The notes under the pieces were generated by a model that did not search any database, was not told the origin of the DNA, and saw only the letters and a list, made by a program, of their open reading frames with translations. A stretch of 64,000 nt of DNA from Gemmatimonadota bacterium (GTDB lineage: Bacteria; Gemmatimonadota; Gemmatimonadetes; Longimicrobiales; Gaopeijiaceae): the NCBI GenBank assembly GCA_030428885.1, contig JAUIEJ010000016.1, positions 1-64,000 of the forward strand. The letters are read 5' to 3'. Of the stretch, positions 7,722 to 15,726 are shown piece after piece. A program made the translations under genes and the position numbers. Each line of letters opens with the position of its first letter. The stretch's first letter is position 1.

Positions 7722-8720
7722 TCATGCGGTCTCGAGGGGAGAAGAGGACACCGTGTGTGACCCCGCCGCGCCCGGGGAGGATCCCTCGGCGGTGCGGGGG
7801 CCCGGACCCCACGGCGGGGGCAGATCCCGGCGCCGGTCCAGGCCCCGGATGATGCCGGCGGCGGCCCGGGGCGCCGCGAACGAGGCCGTGCCCACCTGCA
7901 CCAGGACCGCCCCGGCCCGGAGGTATTCCAGCGCATGTTCGGCCCGAAGGATGCCGCCGACGCCCACCACGGGCACGTCCACGGCTCGACTCACGGCGTG
8001 CACGGCCTGGACCCCCACGGGTCGGAGGGCCGGACCGCTCACCCCCCCCTGCCCCGCTCCGATGCGCGGCCGGCCGGTGGCGGGGGCCAGGAGGCGCCCC
8101 GGCAGGGTGTTGATGAGGGTGAGTCCGTCGGCGCCGGCGCCGGCGGCGGCCCGGGCCGTGTCGGCGAGGTCGGGGTCGTTGGGGGCCAGCTTGGCCAGCA
8201 GCGGTCGATCGGTCACGGCGCGACAGCGCCGGATCACCGCCTCCAATGCCTCCCGGTCCAACGAGAAGGCCCGTCCGCCGAGGCGCTGATCGTTGGGACA
8301 GGAGAGGTTGAGTTCGAACCCGGTGAAGCCCGGCGCCTCGTGGAGCCCCTCCACCAGGGCCACGTACTCGTCCACGGTGTGCCCCGCAACGGAGACGAAG
8401 ACTCGAGGCCGCACCACGTGGTGGGCGAGCCAGGGCAATTTCTCGTCCCGGGCCACGGCCAGACCCGGGTTGGCGAGCCCGATGGAGTTGACCATGCCGG
8501 CGTCGAACTCGGCGACCCGGGGGGCGGGGTTTCCCGCCCGGGGCTCCAGCGTCACCGACTTGGTGACGAGTCCGCCCAGTGCCTCCAGGTCCAGGACCCC
8601 GGTGAGCTCCCGGCCGAACCCGCAGGTGCCCGCGGCCAGGAGGACCGGGTTCTGGAACCGCACGCCGAAGATCTCGGCGCCGCCGGCAGGGGCGGGGCGC
8701 GGGGGGTCCAGCCGGGTCAC
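7722..8720 (-). CDS. pyrD: Dihydroorotate dehydrogenase (class 1B type)
   Basis: A 332-residue FMN enzyme that oxidises dihydroorotate to orotate. Marks are the N-terminal FQNPVLLAAGTCGFG, GLVTKSVTLEPRAGN, the NSIGLANPG substrate segment, the catalytic-cysteine loop ELNLSCPND, and the FMN phosphate-binding VGVGGI and QVGTASF segments. The active-site cysteine places it in class 1 (cytosolic). Class 1B enzymes use a PyrK iron-sulphur partner, which is not in this window. The GTG start overlaps the previous stop (GTGA). The C-terminal 30 residues, rich in Pro/Gly/Ser, extend beyond the usual family end. Adjacent pyrF supports a pyrimidine sub-operon. Confidence 0.94.
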   Translation of the reverse strand: MTRLDPPRPAPAGGAEIFGVRFQNPVLLAAGTCGFGRELTGVLDLEALGGLVTKSVTLEPRAGNPAPRVAEFDAGMVNSIGLANPGLAVARDEKLPWLAHHVVRPRVFVSVAGHTVDEYVALVEGLHEAPGFTGFELNLSCPNDQRLGGRAFSLDREALEAVIRRCRAVTDRPLLAKLAPNDPDLADTARAAAGAGADGLTLINTLPGRLLAPATGRPRIGAGQGGVSGPALRPVGVQAVHAVSRAVDVPVVGVGGILRAEHALEYLRAGAVLVQVGTASFAAPRAAAGIIRGLDRRRDLPPPWGPGPRTAEGSSPGAAGSHTVSSSPLETA

Positions 8721-10129
8721 GACACCCCCGGGCCCAGGGTATCGGCGCCCCGGAGAAAGAGGTCGCGCCGAAGGGCCTCGGCATCGGCGCGGGCCAACAG
8801 AGCCTCCACGATCCCGTCCAGGCGGGCCTCCAGGTCTCCGAGGGACGGCCCCGCCGGCGACTCCGACCGGGCCTCGGCAACGTAGGGGTCCCCGCGCCGC
8901 GCCTCCAGCCCCGACCGGAGGGCCGGATCGCTTCGCGGGTCGGGGGTCGTGGCCAGGGCCGCGAGGATCGCCTTGCCGGCCCAGGGGCTGCCGGGCGCCT
9001 CGCTGGCGAAGCGGAGGAACAGCCCCCGGGCCAATCGGGGCGCATCGAGACGGTCCCGGGCCACCTCGGCGGCTACGAACCACGCCAGAGGGTCGTCGGT
9101 GGCGCCCCATCCGTCCAACACCTCCACCCGCCGGATGTCGGCGGCCAGGGCGGCCACGTCGGGATTGCCCCCGGCGGGAAGGAGCACCCGGCGGACCGCA
9201 TCCAGGTCGGCCACCTCCTCGGTTCGCCGCAACCGGATGCCCGCCACCACCAGGCGCGCCGCCTCGGCACCGGGAGTAGTGCCCTGGGCGGCCCACCCCG
9301 CCTCGGACTCCACGGCCAGGGTGTCGCCGGCCTGGGCCAGGAGGGCCACCCGCTGCATGAGGAGGCGGTCCCGGGGGCCGGGAGGCCAGTCGCCCGTGCG
9401 GGTGGGCGCCAGGAGGGCGGCGGCGGGCCCGGGGCCCCAGCGGCGAGCCGCCCGCCCCACCAACGCCCCGATGGAGTCGGCGAGCATCCCAGCCCGGGCA
9501 TCGGAGAGCAGCCCCGACGCCGCCTGCAGGGCCCGGACCGTGTCGTCGGCGGCGATGCCCCATGCCAGGCGCTGGAATTCCACCGGAATACGCAAACGGG
9601 GGTCCACCTGCTGGGCCCGGTTCAGATCCGAAAGCCCTTCGCCGACCCGCCCCTCGTCGAGATACAGGCGCCCTCGCCAGAAGTGGGCCTCCCCGGCGAG
9701 GTCGGTGTCGGCCAGGTCGCGCACCGCCTCGTCCAGGAGTGCCCGCGCACGGGCGTGATCGCCCACCTGGGCCCGGGCCGCCCCCAGGTAGAGGCGGGCC
9801 CCGGCCGCCACCGCGGGATCGTCGGCCCGCTCCGCCGCGGCTTCCAGGGCACCGAGGGCGCGGGCGTGGTCACCGAGGCGCAGGTAGGCGCGCCCCAGCA
9901 CGTAGAGGGCGTCGTCGGCCCAGGGACCGTCGGGTTCCCGCCGGAAGCTGGCCGACGCCTTGCGCACGGCGTCGTCGTAGGCCACCCGGGCCTCGTCGGA
10001 TCGACCCTCGATGCGGGCCCGCTCCCCGTCGTCGAAGCGCTGCCGGGCGTTGTAGAGGGAATTGAGGTAGACGCACCCCGAGGCGACCAGGCCCAGGAGC
10101 ACGCCCGCCCCGGTCCGCCGAACGGTCAC
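8717..10129 (-). CDS. TPR-repeat lipoprotein
   Basis: A 470-residue protein with a lipoprotein signal (LLGLVASGCVYLNSLYNAR, lipobox Cys19). Tetratricopeptide-like helix pairs follow: the first around residues 35-60 (ARIEGRSDEARVAYDDAVRK), then DDALYVLGRAYLRLGDHARALGALEAA, ARLYLGAARAQVGDHARARALLDEA and AHFWRGRLYLDEGRVGEGLSDLNRA. The second half continues as alanine-rich helices with weaker repeats. It is likely a periplasmic or outer-membrane scaffold. It uses a GTG start overlapping the amidase stop and overlaps pyrD by GTGA, so it is coupled on both sides. A role in envelope assembly fits its amidase and L,D-transpeptidase neighbours, but this is inference. Confidence 0.8.
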   Translation of the reverse strand: MTVRRTGAGVLLGLVASGCVYLNSLYNARQRFDDGERARIEGRSDEARVAYDDAVRKASASFRREPDGPWADDALYVLGRAYLRLGDHARALGALEAAAERADDPAVAAGARLYLGAARAQVGDHARARALLDEAVRDLADTDLAGEAHFWRGRLYLDEGRVGEGLSDLNRAQQVDPRLRIPVEFQRLAWGIAADDTVRALQAASGLLSDARAGMLADSIGALVGRAARRWGPGPAAALLAPTRTGDWPPGPRDRLLMQRVALLAQAGDTLAVESEAGWAAQGTTPGAEAARLVVAGIRLRRTEEVADLDAVRRVLLPAGGNPDVAALAADIRRVEVLDGWGATDDPLAWFVAAEVARDRLDAPRLARGLFLRFASEAPGSPWAGKAILAALATTPDPRSDPALRSGLEARRGDPYVAEARSESPAGPSLGDLEARLDGIVEALLARADAEALRRDLFLRGADTLGPGVS

Positions 10130-10983
10130 CGTCCGCCGTCCGCCGACTCCCCCGTCCGGGGCGGATACCGCCCGAAGAACTCCACCACGGCCCGAGCCAG
10201 GGCACCGGCGGCGTCGGCGTGGAAGTCGGGATCCGACAGCAGGCGCTCCTCGGCCCGATTCGAGACGAACCCGAGTTCCACCAGGACGCCGGGCATCAGG
10301 GCGTTGGTGATGACGGCCAGGGGCGCCTGCTTCACGCCCCGGTTCCGGCCCGGGTGGACCTGGGCCAGCTCTTCCTGCACCGAGCCGGCCAGGTCGGCCG
10401 ACCAGTGCATGTAGTCCAGGTTGCGGAGTTCGTTGAGGATGAACGCCAGACCCGGATCGGAGGCCACTGACGCCCCCCCGTCGCCGCCCCCGGCGGGAGG
10501 GGAGTTCTCCAGGGCCGCCACCCTCCGTTCATGCTCCGTGCGGGCCTGGGAGAGGAAGTAGGTCTCCACGCCCCGGGTGTTCACGTCGTCCAGGGAGTTC
10601 ACGTGGATGGACACCAGCACCCCCGGCCGGTCGCCCTTGAGCCGGGTGGCCATGTCGCCTCGCTCCCAGATGGGAATGGACACGTCCCGATCCCGGGTGA
10701 GGTGCACCTCGAGATCGGGCACCGTGTCCAGGGCCCGGGCCAGAGCGAGCCCCACGGCCAACGCCACGTCCTTCTCCTCCACCCCCTCGGGTCCCACGCT
10801 TCCCGGGTCGTACCCGCCATGGCCCGGGTCGATGACCACCACCCGCACTGGATCGGGAGTCGCCATGGGCGGCGCCACCAGGCGGGGATCGGGCACGGAC
10901 ACCTGGGCCGCCGCGGGCCGGACCGCCCCCGGGGCCAGGACGAGGGCAACGAGCGCCAGGAGGCCGACGAGACGCCCCTTCAC
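10126..10983 (-). CDS. N-acetylmuramoyl-L-alanine amidase (Amidase_3)
   Basis: A 285-residue zinc amidase that cleaves the bond between MurNAc and the stem peptide in peptidoglycan, in the periplasm. It has a signal peptide (LVGLLALVALVLAPGAVRPAAAQ) and the catalytic motifs VVIDPGHGGYDPGSVG (zinc His), EKDVALAVGLALA (zinc Glu), VSIHVNS (second zinc His) and the late LVELGFVSN (catalytic Glu). The long insertion between HVNS and the end, including a FLSQARTE region, is normal for AmiC-like enzymes. No SPOR or AMIN domain is present. It starts with GTG overlapping the smpB stop. The cluster with an L,D-transpeptidase suggests joint wall remodelling. Confidence 0.93.
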   Translation of the reverse strand: MKGRLVGLLALVALVLAPGAVRPAAAQVSVPDPRLVAPPMATPDPVRVVVIDPGHGGYDPGSVGPEGVEEKDVALAVGLALARALDTVPDLEVHLTRDRDVSIPIWERGDMATRLKGDRPGVLVSIHVNSLDDVNTRGVETYFLSQARTEHERRVAALENSPPAGGGDGGASVASDPGLAFILNELRNLDYMHWSADLAGSVQEELAQVHPGRNRGVKQAPLAVITNALMPGVLVELGFVSNRAEERLLSDPDFHADAAGALARAVVEFFGRYPPRTGESADGGR

Positions 10984-11444
10984 CGGGCCCGCTCCACCGC
11001 CCGCCGGGCTTCCCGATCCTGGGTCTGCTTCTTCAGCTTCTCCCGCTTGTCGTGGAGCTTGCGTCCCCGGGCCACCGCCAGGGTCATCTTGGCCACGCCC
11101 CGGGTGAAGTAGAGATCCAGGGGAATCAAGGTGAGGCCCTTCTCCTCGACCTTTCCCACCAACCGGCGAATCTCGTCGGTCCGGAGCAGGAGCTTCCGGG
11201 GACGGAGGGGATCGACGTTGAATCGGTTGGCCTGCTCGTAGGGCGAGATGTGGAAGGAGTGGAGCCACACCTCCCCGCCCTCGATGCGGGCGAAGGCATC
11301 CTGGAAGGCCACCTTGCCGTCCCGGATGGACTTCACCTCGGGCCCCTTGAGCACCAGTCCGGCCTCCAGGGTGTCCAGGACCTCGTATTCGTGACGCGCC
11401 TTGCGGTTGGAGGCCACCACCCGGCGGCCCGAGGATTCGGCCAT
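10980..11444 (-). CDS. smpB: SsrA-binding protein SmpB
   Basis: A 154-residue basic RNA-binding protein that works with tmRNA to rescue stalled ribosomes. The family pattern is complete: NRKARHEYEVLDTLEAGLVLKGPEVKSIRDGK, DAFARIEGGEVWLHSFHISPYE, RKLLLRTDEI, GLTLIPLDLYF and the basic tail KREKLKKQTQDREARRAVERAR. Length is normal. The tmRNA gene itself (ssrA) is not recognisable in this window. It begins 7 bp after the L,D-transpeptidase stop and overlaps the amidase start by 4 bp. Confidence 0.97.
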   Translation of the reverse strand: MAESSGRRVVASNRKARHEYEVLDTLEAGLVLKGPEVKSIRDGKVAFQDAFARIEGGEVWLHSFHISPYEQANRFNVDPLRPRKLLLRTDEIRRLVGKVEEKGLTLIPLDLYFTRGVAKMTLAVARGRKLHDKREKLKKQTQDREARRAVERAR

Positions 11445-11450
11445 GGCTGC

Positions 11451-12068
11451 TCAGTACACCAGCACGGTGGCTCCGACGTCCACCAGATGCATGAGTTCCC
11501 GAGCCGATTCGTTGGTCAGGCGGATGCATCCATGGGACACCCGGCGGGCCTCGGGGTCGGGGTTCAGGAGCATCTGGGGGTACTTCGTCCCGTGGATCGC
11601 GATCCCGTCGCCCAGGTAGACGGCGCTGTTGCCCATTTCGCCGGGGAAGAAACGGGAGGGGTGGTCGTAGGCGGGAATGGCCAATCCGTTCTCGGCGTAC
11701 CACCAGTCCGGCGCCTGCCAGACGGGGTCCTTCTCCATGCGCTTGATCTTGAAGAGTCCCCGCGGCGTGGAGAAGTCCCAGGAGTGGGTGCTGGTGTCGA
11801 GTTGGAAGCCGGTGCCCGTGCCGGCGGGCGCCGACCACAGAGCCCGCTCCCCCTCGAAGACGAAGACGCGGTTCTCGGCCAGGTGCACCACGACGTAGCG
11901 CTCTTCGCTCTCGACCAGGGAGCGATCGGCGACGTGCTCCCGCTCCAGGATGCGGTCCTCGTACACCAGGGGGCTCCCGTCGAGCTCCAGCGCGCCCTGG
12001 CCCGCCACGGGGGCGGCCGCCGGGAGCACCAGGGCGGAAAGGAGCATCGATCGCACCACGTGTCGCAT
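11451..12068 (-). CDS. L,D-transpeptidase (YkuD domain)
   Basis: A 205-residue exported enzyme that makes 3-3 peptidoglycan cross-links or anchors proteins to the wall through a catalytic cysteine. A signal peptide (MLLSALVLPAAAPVAGQ) is followed by a short region and the YkuD domain: VVVHLAENRVFVFEGERALWSAPAGTG, the conserved TPRGLFKI, IAIHGTKYP (catalytic His) and the active-site SHGCIRLTN (Cys). The ATG overlaps the yihY stop by one base (TGATG), suggesting translational coupling. Its neighbours include an amidase two genes downstream. Confidence 0.93.
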   Translation of the reverse strand: MRHVVRSMLLSALVLPAAAPVAGQGALELDGSPLVYEDRILEREHVADRSLVESEERYVVVHLAENRVFVFEGERALWSAPAGTGTGFQLDTSTHSWDFSTPRGLFKIKRMEKDPVWQAPDWWYAENGLAIPAYDHPSRFFPGEMGNSAVYLGDGIAIHGTKYPQMLLNPDPEARRVSHGCIRLTNESARELMHLVDVGATVLVY

Positions 12069-13006
12069 CAGTCGTCGTCTCCTTCGTTCCGTACCGAACG
12101 AACCTGAATCCTGCGAGCTCGGCGCATGGTCCATACCTGCGCCACCTCTCCTCCCAAGATAAACCCGATCGCCTCGTAATAGATCCAGAAAAATAGCACG
12201 GCCAGGGTGATGAGGTTGCCGTACGTCGTCCGGTAGTTGGCGACCTCGGTCACGTACCAGCCGAAGCCCGCCTTCAGCAGCTCGTGGAGGACGGCGGTGA
12301 ACGTCGCAGCCACCACCGCGGTGCTCCACGGGATCGGACGGACCGGAAGATAGCGATAGACCCCGAGGAACAGCACCCAGATGGAGCCGAAGGCGAGCCC
12401 CTGGGCCAGAAGGCTCTCGAAGGCCGAGAGGGCCTCGCCCTCGAGCCCCAGGAGCTGGACGCCGTACGACTCGGCGGCCTGGAGTCCCGTGGTGACCCCC
12501 ACGTTCACCAGGAGGAGGAGTCCCCCCACCAGCACCACCTGGATGTCGAACAGCTTGCCCCGGACGATGCTCCGCCCCAGGGGCATGTCGAAGATCTCCC
12601 GGAGGGCGGTCCGGAGGGTGCCCACCAGACGGGTGCTGAACCACACCAGCAGTCCCGCACCCACCACCGTGAACCCCCGCCGCTGATCCAGGAGGGCCGT
12701 GACCTGATCCCGGACGGCCTGGGCCAGATCCAGGTCGCCCTGGGTGGCCGGCAGGGAGCGCTGGAGGAAATCCACCACCAGGGCCGAGGGATCCACGAAG
12801 CGGGCCGACATGACCATGCCGCTCACGCCCACGGCGAAGAGCAACAGCGGGACGAAGGCCACCAGCATGTTGAAACTGATGGCGCCGGCCATGAAGAAGA
12901 TCAGATCTTCGTCGGCCTTCTGGAACACCCGGCGCAGGAACTCGCCCGCCCGGATCCACGGCGCGCCCGGCGCTTCGTCCCGCGGTGGCTCCTCGGGGGC
13001 GTCCAC
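12068..13006 (-). CDS. YihY/BrkB-family inner-membrane protein
   Basis: A 312-residue membrane protein with about six hydrophobic segments. Family marks are the first segment FFMAGAISFNMLVAFVPLLLFAVGV, the VTALLDQRRGFTVVGAGLLVWFSTRLVGTLRTALREIFD block, and the last segment LITLAVLFFWIYYEAIGFILGGEV. This family was once misnamed RNase BN; its transport role is unresolved. The GTG start precedes a short soluble N-terminus. It follows the YtxH gene by 25 bp and shares a base with the L,D-transpeptidase start, so all three are likely co-expressed envelope genes. Confidence 0.88.
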   Translation of the reverse strand: MDAPEEPPRDEAPGAPWIRAGEFLRRVFQKADEDLIFFMAGAISFNMLVAFVPLLLFAVGVSGMVMSARFVDPSALVVDFLQRSLPATQGDLDLAQAVRDQVTALLDQRRGFTVVGAGLLVWFSTRLVGTLRTALREIFDMPLGRSIVRGKLFDIQVVLVGGLLLLVNVGVTTGLQAAESYGVQLLGLEGEALSAFESLLAQGLAFGSIWVLFLGVYRYLPVRPIPWSTAVVAATFTAVLHELLKAGFGWYVTEVANYRTTYGNLITLAVLFFWIYYEAIGFILGGEVAQVWTMRRARRIQVRSVRNEGDDD

Positions 13007-13031
13007 GGGCGGGAGACGCGCCGGGGTGCCG

Positions 13032-13457
13032 TCAGTCCGTGGCGTCGGCGTCTCCGTCGGCGTCGGCGTCGGCCACCTCCCGGGCGGCCTGGATCCCCGC
13101 CCGATACGCGGCCTTGCTCTTCTCGAGCTTGTGCTCCAGGTCGGAGCGCGCGTCCCGGGCGGCGTCGCGGCCGGCGTCCACCGCCTCCTTCACCCGATCG
13201 ACCCGGGTCTGGACCCCGGCGCGGGCCTCGTCGAGGCGGGCTTCGAGCTGCCGCTGAGCGTCCCGGACCCGATCCTCGGCCGTCCCCTTCATCTCCCGGG
13301 CACGATCCCGGATGAGGGCCTGGGTCTCCTCCCCGGTGCGAGGGGCGAACAGGAGCGCCAGGCCGGCGCCCACGAGGGCCCCGAGCACGAACGAGCCCAT
13401 TCCGGACGAGGAGTCCTTTTCGATGATGATGGTGGGCACGTCGTCGTGATCGCGCAT
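13032..13457 (-). CDS. YtxH-domain protein
   Basis: A 141-residue protein. One glycine-rich membrane segment near residues 20-40 (GSFVLGALVGAGLALLFAPRTGEETQ) carries the typical YtxH sequence, ending in AP-x-TG. It is followed by a long highly charged amphipathic helix, with repeated RD/AR/EA pairs, that probably forms a coiled coil, and an acidic tail. YtxH proteins are linked to general stress in Bacillus, with no defined biochemical activity. A strong AAGGAG ribosome site lies at good spacing before the ATG. It heads the YtxH-YihY-transpeptidase run, 75 bp after pgi. Confidence 0.82.
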   Translation of the reverse strand: MRDHDDVPTIIIEKDSSSGMGSFVLGALVGAGLALLFAPRTGEETQALIRDRAREMKGTAEDRVRDAQRQLEARLDEARAGVQTRVDRVKEAVDAGRDAARDARSDLEHKLEKSKAAYRAGIQAAREVADADADGDADATD

Positions 13458-13532
13458 GGTGACTCCTTGCTGTCAGCGGGTGCGCCCCGCACTGCGAAAC
13501 GTGGTGGAAAGCCGTCGGGAGGGCTCTCTAGT

Positions 13533-14933
13533 TTACCCGGAAACGCGTCCGATGCGCCAGCGGTCGTCGACCTCCGGGAAGGTCGGCGCATCGTAGCCGG
13601 AGCGACCCATGAGCCCGTACGTCAGGCGCTTGCCCAGTTCCACCCCGGGCTGGTCCAGAGGGTCCACGCCGTAGAGGGCGCCGGCGTACACCGTGGCCAG
13701 CTCGAACAGCATGATGAGGGCGCCCAGGGTGTGGGCGTCGGCCGCCCCCAGTTCCAGGGTCACCGACGGGCGTGCCCCCAGGCGCAGGGCCTCGGTGGTG
13801 GCCCGACGTTCGACGTCCAGCAGCTCTCCCAGGGTGTGGCCCCCGAGGTACGCCAACTGCTCCACGGACGGGTGGAGGTCGGGAATGGTGACGTCGGCAG
13901 CCGGGGGATCCACGGCCAGGAAGACCACGATCTTGTCCCGGGGGCCCTCCATGAAGAGCTGCACCTGGGCGTGCTGGTCGGTGGCCCCCACGGCGGGAAG
14001 GGGCGTGGGACCCACGTGCCCCTCGCCCTTCACCTTCCCCAGGGACTCGGCCCAGAGCTGCTGGAACCAGAGGGTGAAGGCCCGGAGCCGGTCGGCGTAC
14101 GCCATGAGCACGTGGATCGGGTGCCCCAGCTCCGTGTCGGCGGCCCAGAGGACGGTGGCCAGGGCCCCTGCGGGGTTCGTGGCCAGGGCGGCGTCGCGAC
14201 AGGCGGCCTCCATCTCGGCGGCTCCGTCCAGGAGCGCCTCGATGTCGATGCCGCAGACGGCGGCAGGGAGGAGTCCCACGGGAGCCAGGACCGAGAACCG
14301 ACCTCCCACGTTGGCCGGCACCGGGAGGGTGGGAATATCCTCGGCCTCGGCCAGGCGGCGCAGGGCGCCCTTCTCGGGATCGGTGATGAAGAGGAAATGG
14401 CCCCGCAGCTTCTCGGGCTCCACCACCAGGCCGACCCGTTCCCGGGCCACCAGATACTGGGCCATGGTCTCGGCCGTGGACCCCGACTTGCTGATGACCA
14501 CGAAGAGGGCCTTCCGGAGGTCGAGGCGGTCCAGCAGTCCCTCCACCGTGCGGGGGTCCGGGTTGTCCAGGACGTGGAGCCGGGGGAAGTAGCCCCGATC
14601 GTCGTCGGAGCGCTCGTTCCAGGCCGGGCCCAGAAGCGCTTCCCGCAGGGCCACGGCCCCCAGGCCCGACCCCCCGATGCCCAGGACGACCACGTCTTCG
14701 AACCACTGGCCGAAGCTCTCGGCCAGTTCGGCCACGCGGCGGGCCGTATCCCGGGCATAGGGCAGGTCCAGGAAGCCCAGGTCGCCGGTGGTGCGCCGCG
14801 CTTCCACGGCGCCGTGGGCCTGGGCGAAGCGGTCGTGGAGGTCGCCCCCCGGGGTCAACCGCGCGGCGTCGATGCCCCCGCGATCCAGCGACGAGGCGAG
14901 GACGTTGTTCAGGTCCAGGATGGGTGACGGCAT
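13533..14933 (-). CDS. pgi: Glucose-6-phosphate isomerase
   Basis: A 466-residue enzyme that interconverts glucose-6-phosphate and fructose-6-phosphate in the cytoplasm. It carries the SIS-domain phosphate site (VVLGIGGSGLGAVALREALLG), the second sugar-phosphate loop FVVISKSGSTAETM, the GGRFSVLAPVGLLPAA segment, the catalytic-Glu region near VQLFMEGPRDK, and the late PLDQPGVELGK. Its length matches the shorter Bacillus-type Pgi rather than the 550-residue E. coli type. It begins 19 bp after the PhnP-like gene, and pyk lies just before that, so the three form a compact central-carbon operon. Confidence 0.95.
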   Translation of the reverse strand: MPSPILDLNNVLASSLDRGGIDAARLTPGGDLHDRFAQAHGAVEARRTTGDLGFLDLPYARDTARRVAELAESFGQWFEDVVVLGIGGSGLGAVALREALLGPAWNERSDDDRGYFPRLHVLDNPDPRTVEGLLDRLDLRKALFVVISKSGSTAETMAQYLVARERVGLVVEPEKLRGHFLFITDPEKGALRRLAEAEDIPTLPVPANVGGRFSVLAPVGLLPAAVCGIDIEALLDGAAEMEAACRDAALATNPAGALATVLWAADTELGHPIHVLMAYADRLRAFTLWFQQLWAESLGKVKGEGHVGPTPLPAVGATDQHAQVQLFMEGPRDKIVVFLAVDPPAADVTIPDLHPSVEQLAYLGGHTLGELLDVERRATTEALRLGARPSVTLELGAADAHTLGALIMLFELATVYAGALYGVDPLDQPGVELGKRLTYGLMGRSGYDAPTFPEVDDRWRIGRVSG

Positions 14934-14952
14934 GAGGTCGTCGGGGTGGGAG

Positions 14953-15726
14953 TCAGAGGTCGACCACGAGACCGTCGTAGGCGGGGCGCACCTCGGGGGG
15001 CAGGCGCCGCTCGAGGTCGTCGTGGCTCTGGCGATGGGTCAGATGGGTGAGGTACGTGCGGCGGGCGCCCACGGTCCGGGCCGCTTCCACCGCCTCTTCC
15101 ACGTTGAAGTGGGTCGGGTGGGGATCGCCCCACCACAGGGCGTTGAGCACCAGCACCTCCACACCCCGGAGGGACTCCAGGACCGGGGGAGGCAGGACCT
15201 TTCCGTCGGTGACGTAGCCGAGGGACCCTATGCGGAGCCCGTACACCGTCATGGGCCCGTGGGGCACGGGAAGGGGCCGGGCAGGCCCTCCGGGCACGGG
15301 AACGTCGTCGCCGGGACCGAACGCCCGGAGACGGAGGCGGGGCTTGGACGTGCCCGACGGAGCGGCCTCGCCGTCGAAGACGTAGGCGAAGCGGCGCCGG
15401 ACTTCGTCGGCGTGTTCGCCCCCCAGGAAGACGTCCAGGTCCCGACCCGACCGCACCGAGAAGATCCGGAGATCATCCAGTCCGTGGAGGTGATCGGCGT
15501 GTGGGTGGGTGATCCACACCGCGTCGAGTCGCTGCACGCCGGCGTCGACCAATTGGAGGCGAAGCTCGGGCGGGGCGTCGATGAGGAGGGTGTGCCCGTC
15601 GGTCTCCACCAGGGCGCCGGACCGGGTGCGGCGGTCCCGGGGATCGGAGGAGCGGCACACGGTGCAGCCGCATCCCACCACCGGCACCCCGAAGGAGGTG
15701 CCGCTCCCCAGGAACGTCAGCCTCAA
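14953..15726 (-). CDS. MBL-fold metal hydrolase, PhnP/YycJ-like phosphodiesterase
   Basis: A 257-residue metallo-beta-lactamase-fold protein. The N-terminus (LRLTFLGSGTSFGVPVVGC) is typical of PhnP-like enzymes, followed by the structural zinc cysteines (CGCTVCRSSDPRDRRTRSG), the metal motif THPHADHLHGLDDL, and late histidines LTHLTHRQSHDDL. PhnP enzymes hydrolyse cyclic phosphodiesters, but the physiological substrate here is unknown and no C-P lyase genes are near. The start is a TTG that overlaps the pyk stop (TTGA). The GAGGAG ribosome site is only about two bases from this TTG, so translation may rely on coupling to pyk. Confidence 0.85.
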   Translation of the reverse strand: MRLTFLGSGTSFGVPVVGCGCTVCRSSDPRDRRTRSGALVETDGHTLLIDAPPELRLQLVDAGVQRLDAVWITHPHADHLHGLDDLRIFSVRSGRDLDVFLGGEHADEVRRRFAYVFDGEAAPSGTSKPRLRLRAFGPGDDVPVPGGPARPLPVPHGPMTVYGLRIGSLGYVTDGKVLPPPVLESLRGVEVLVLNALWWGDPHPTHFNVEEAVEAARTVGARRTYLTHLTHRQSHDDLERRLPPEVRPAYDGLVVDL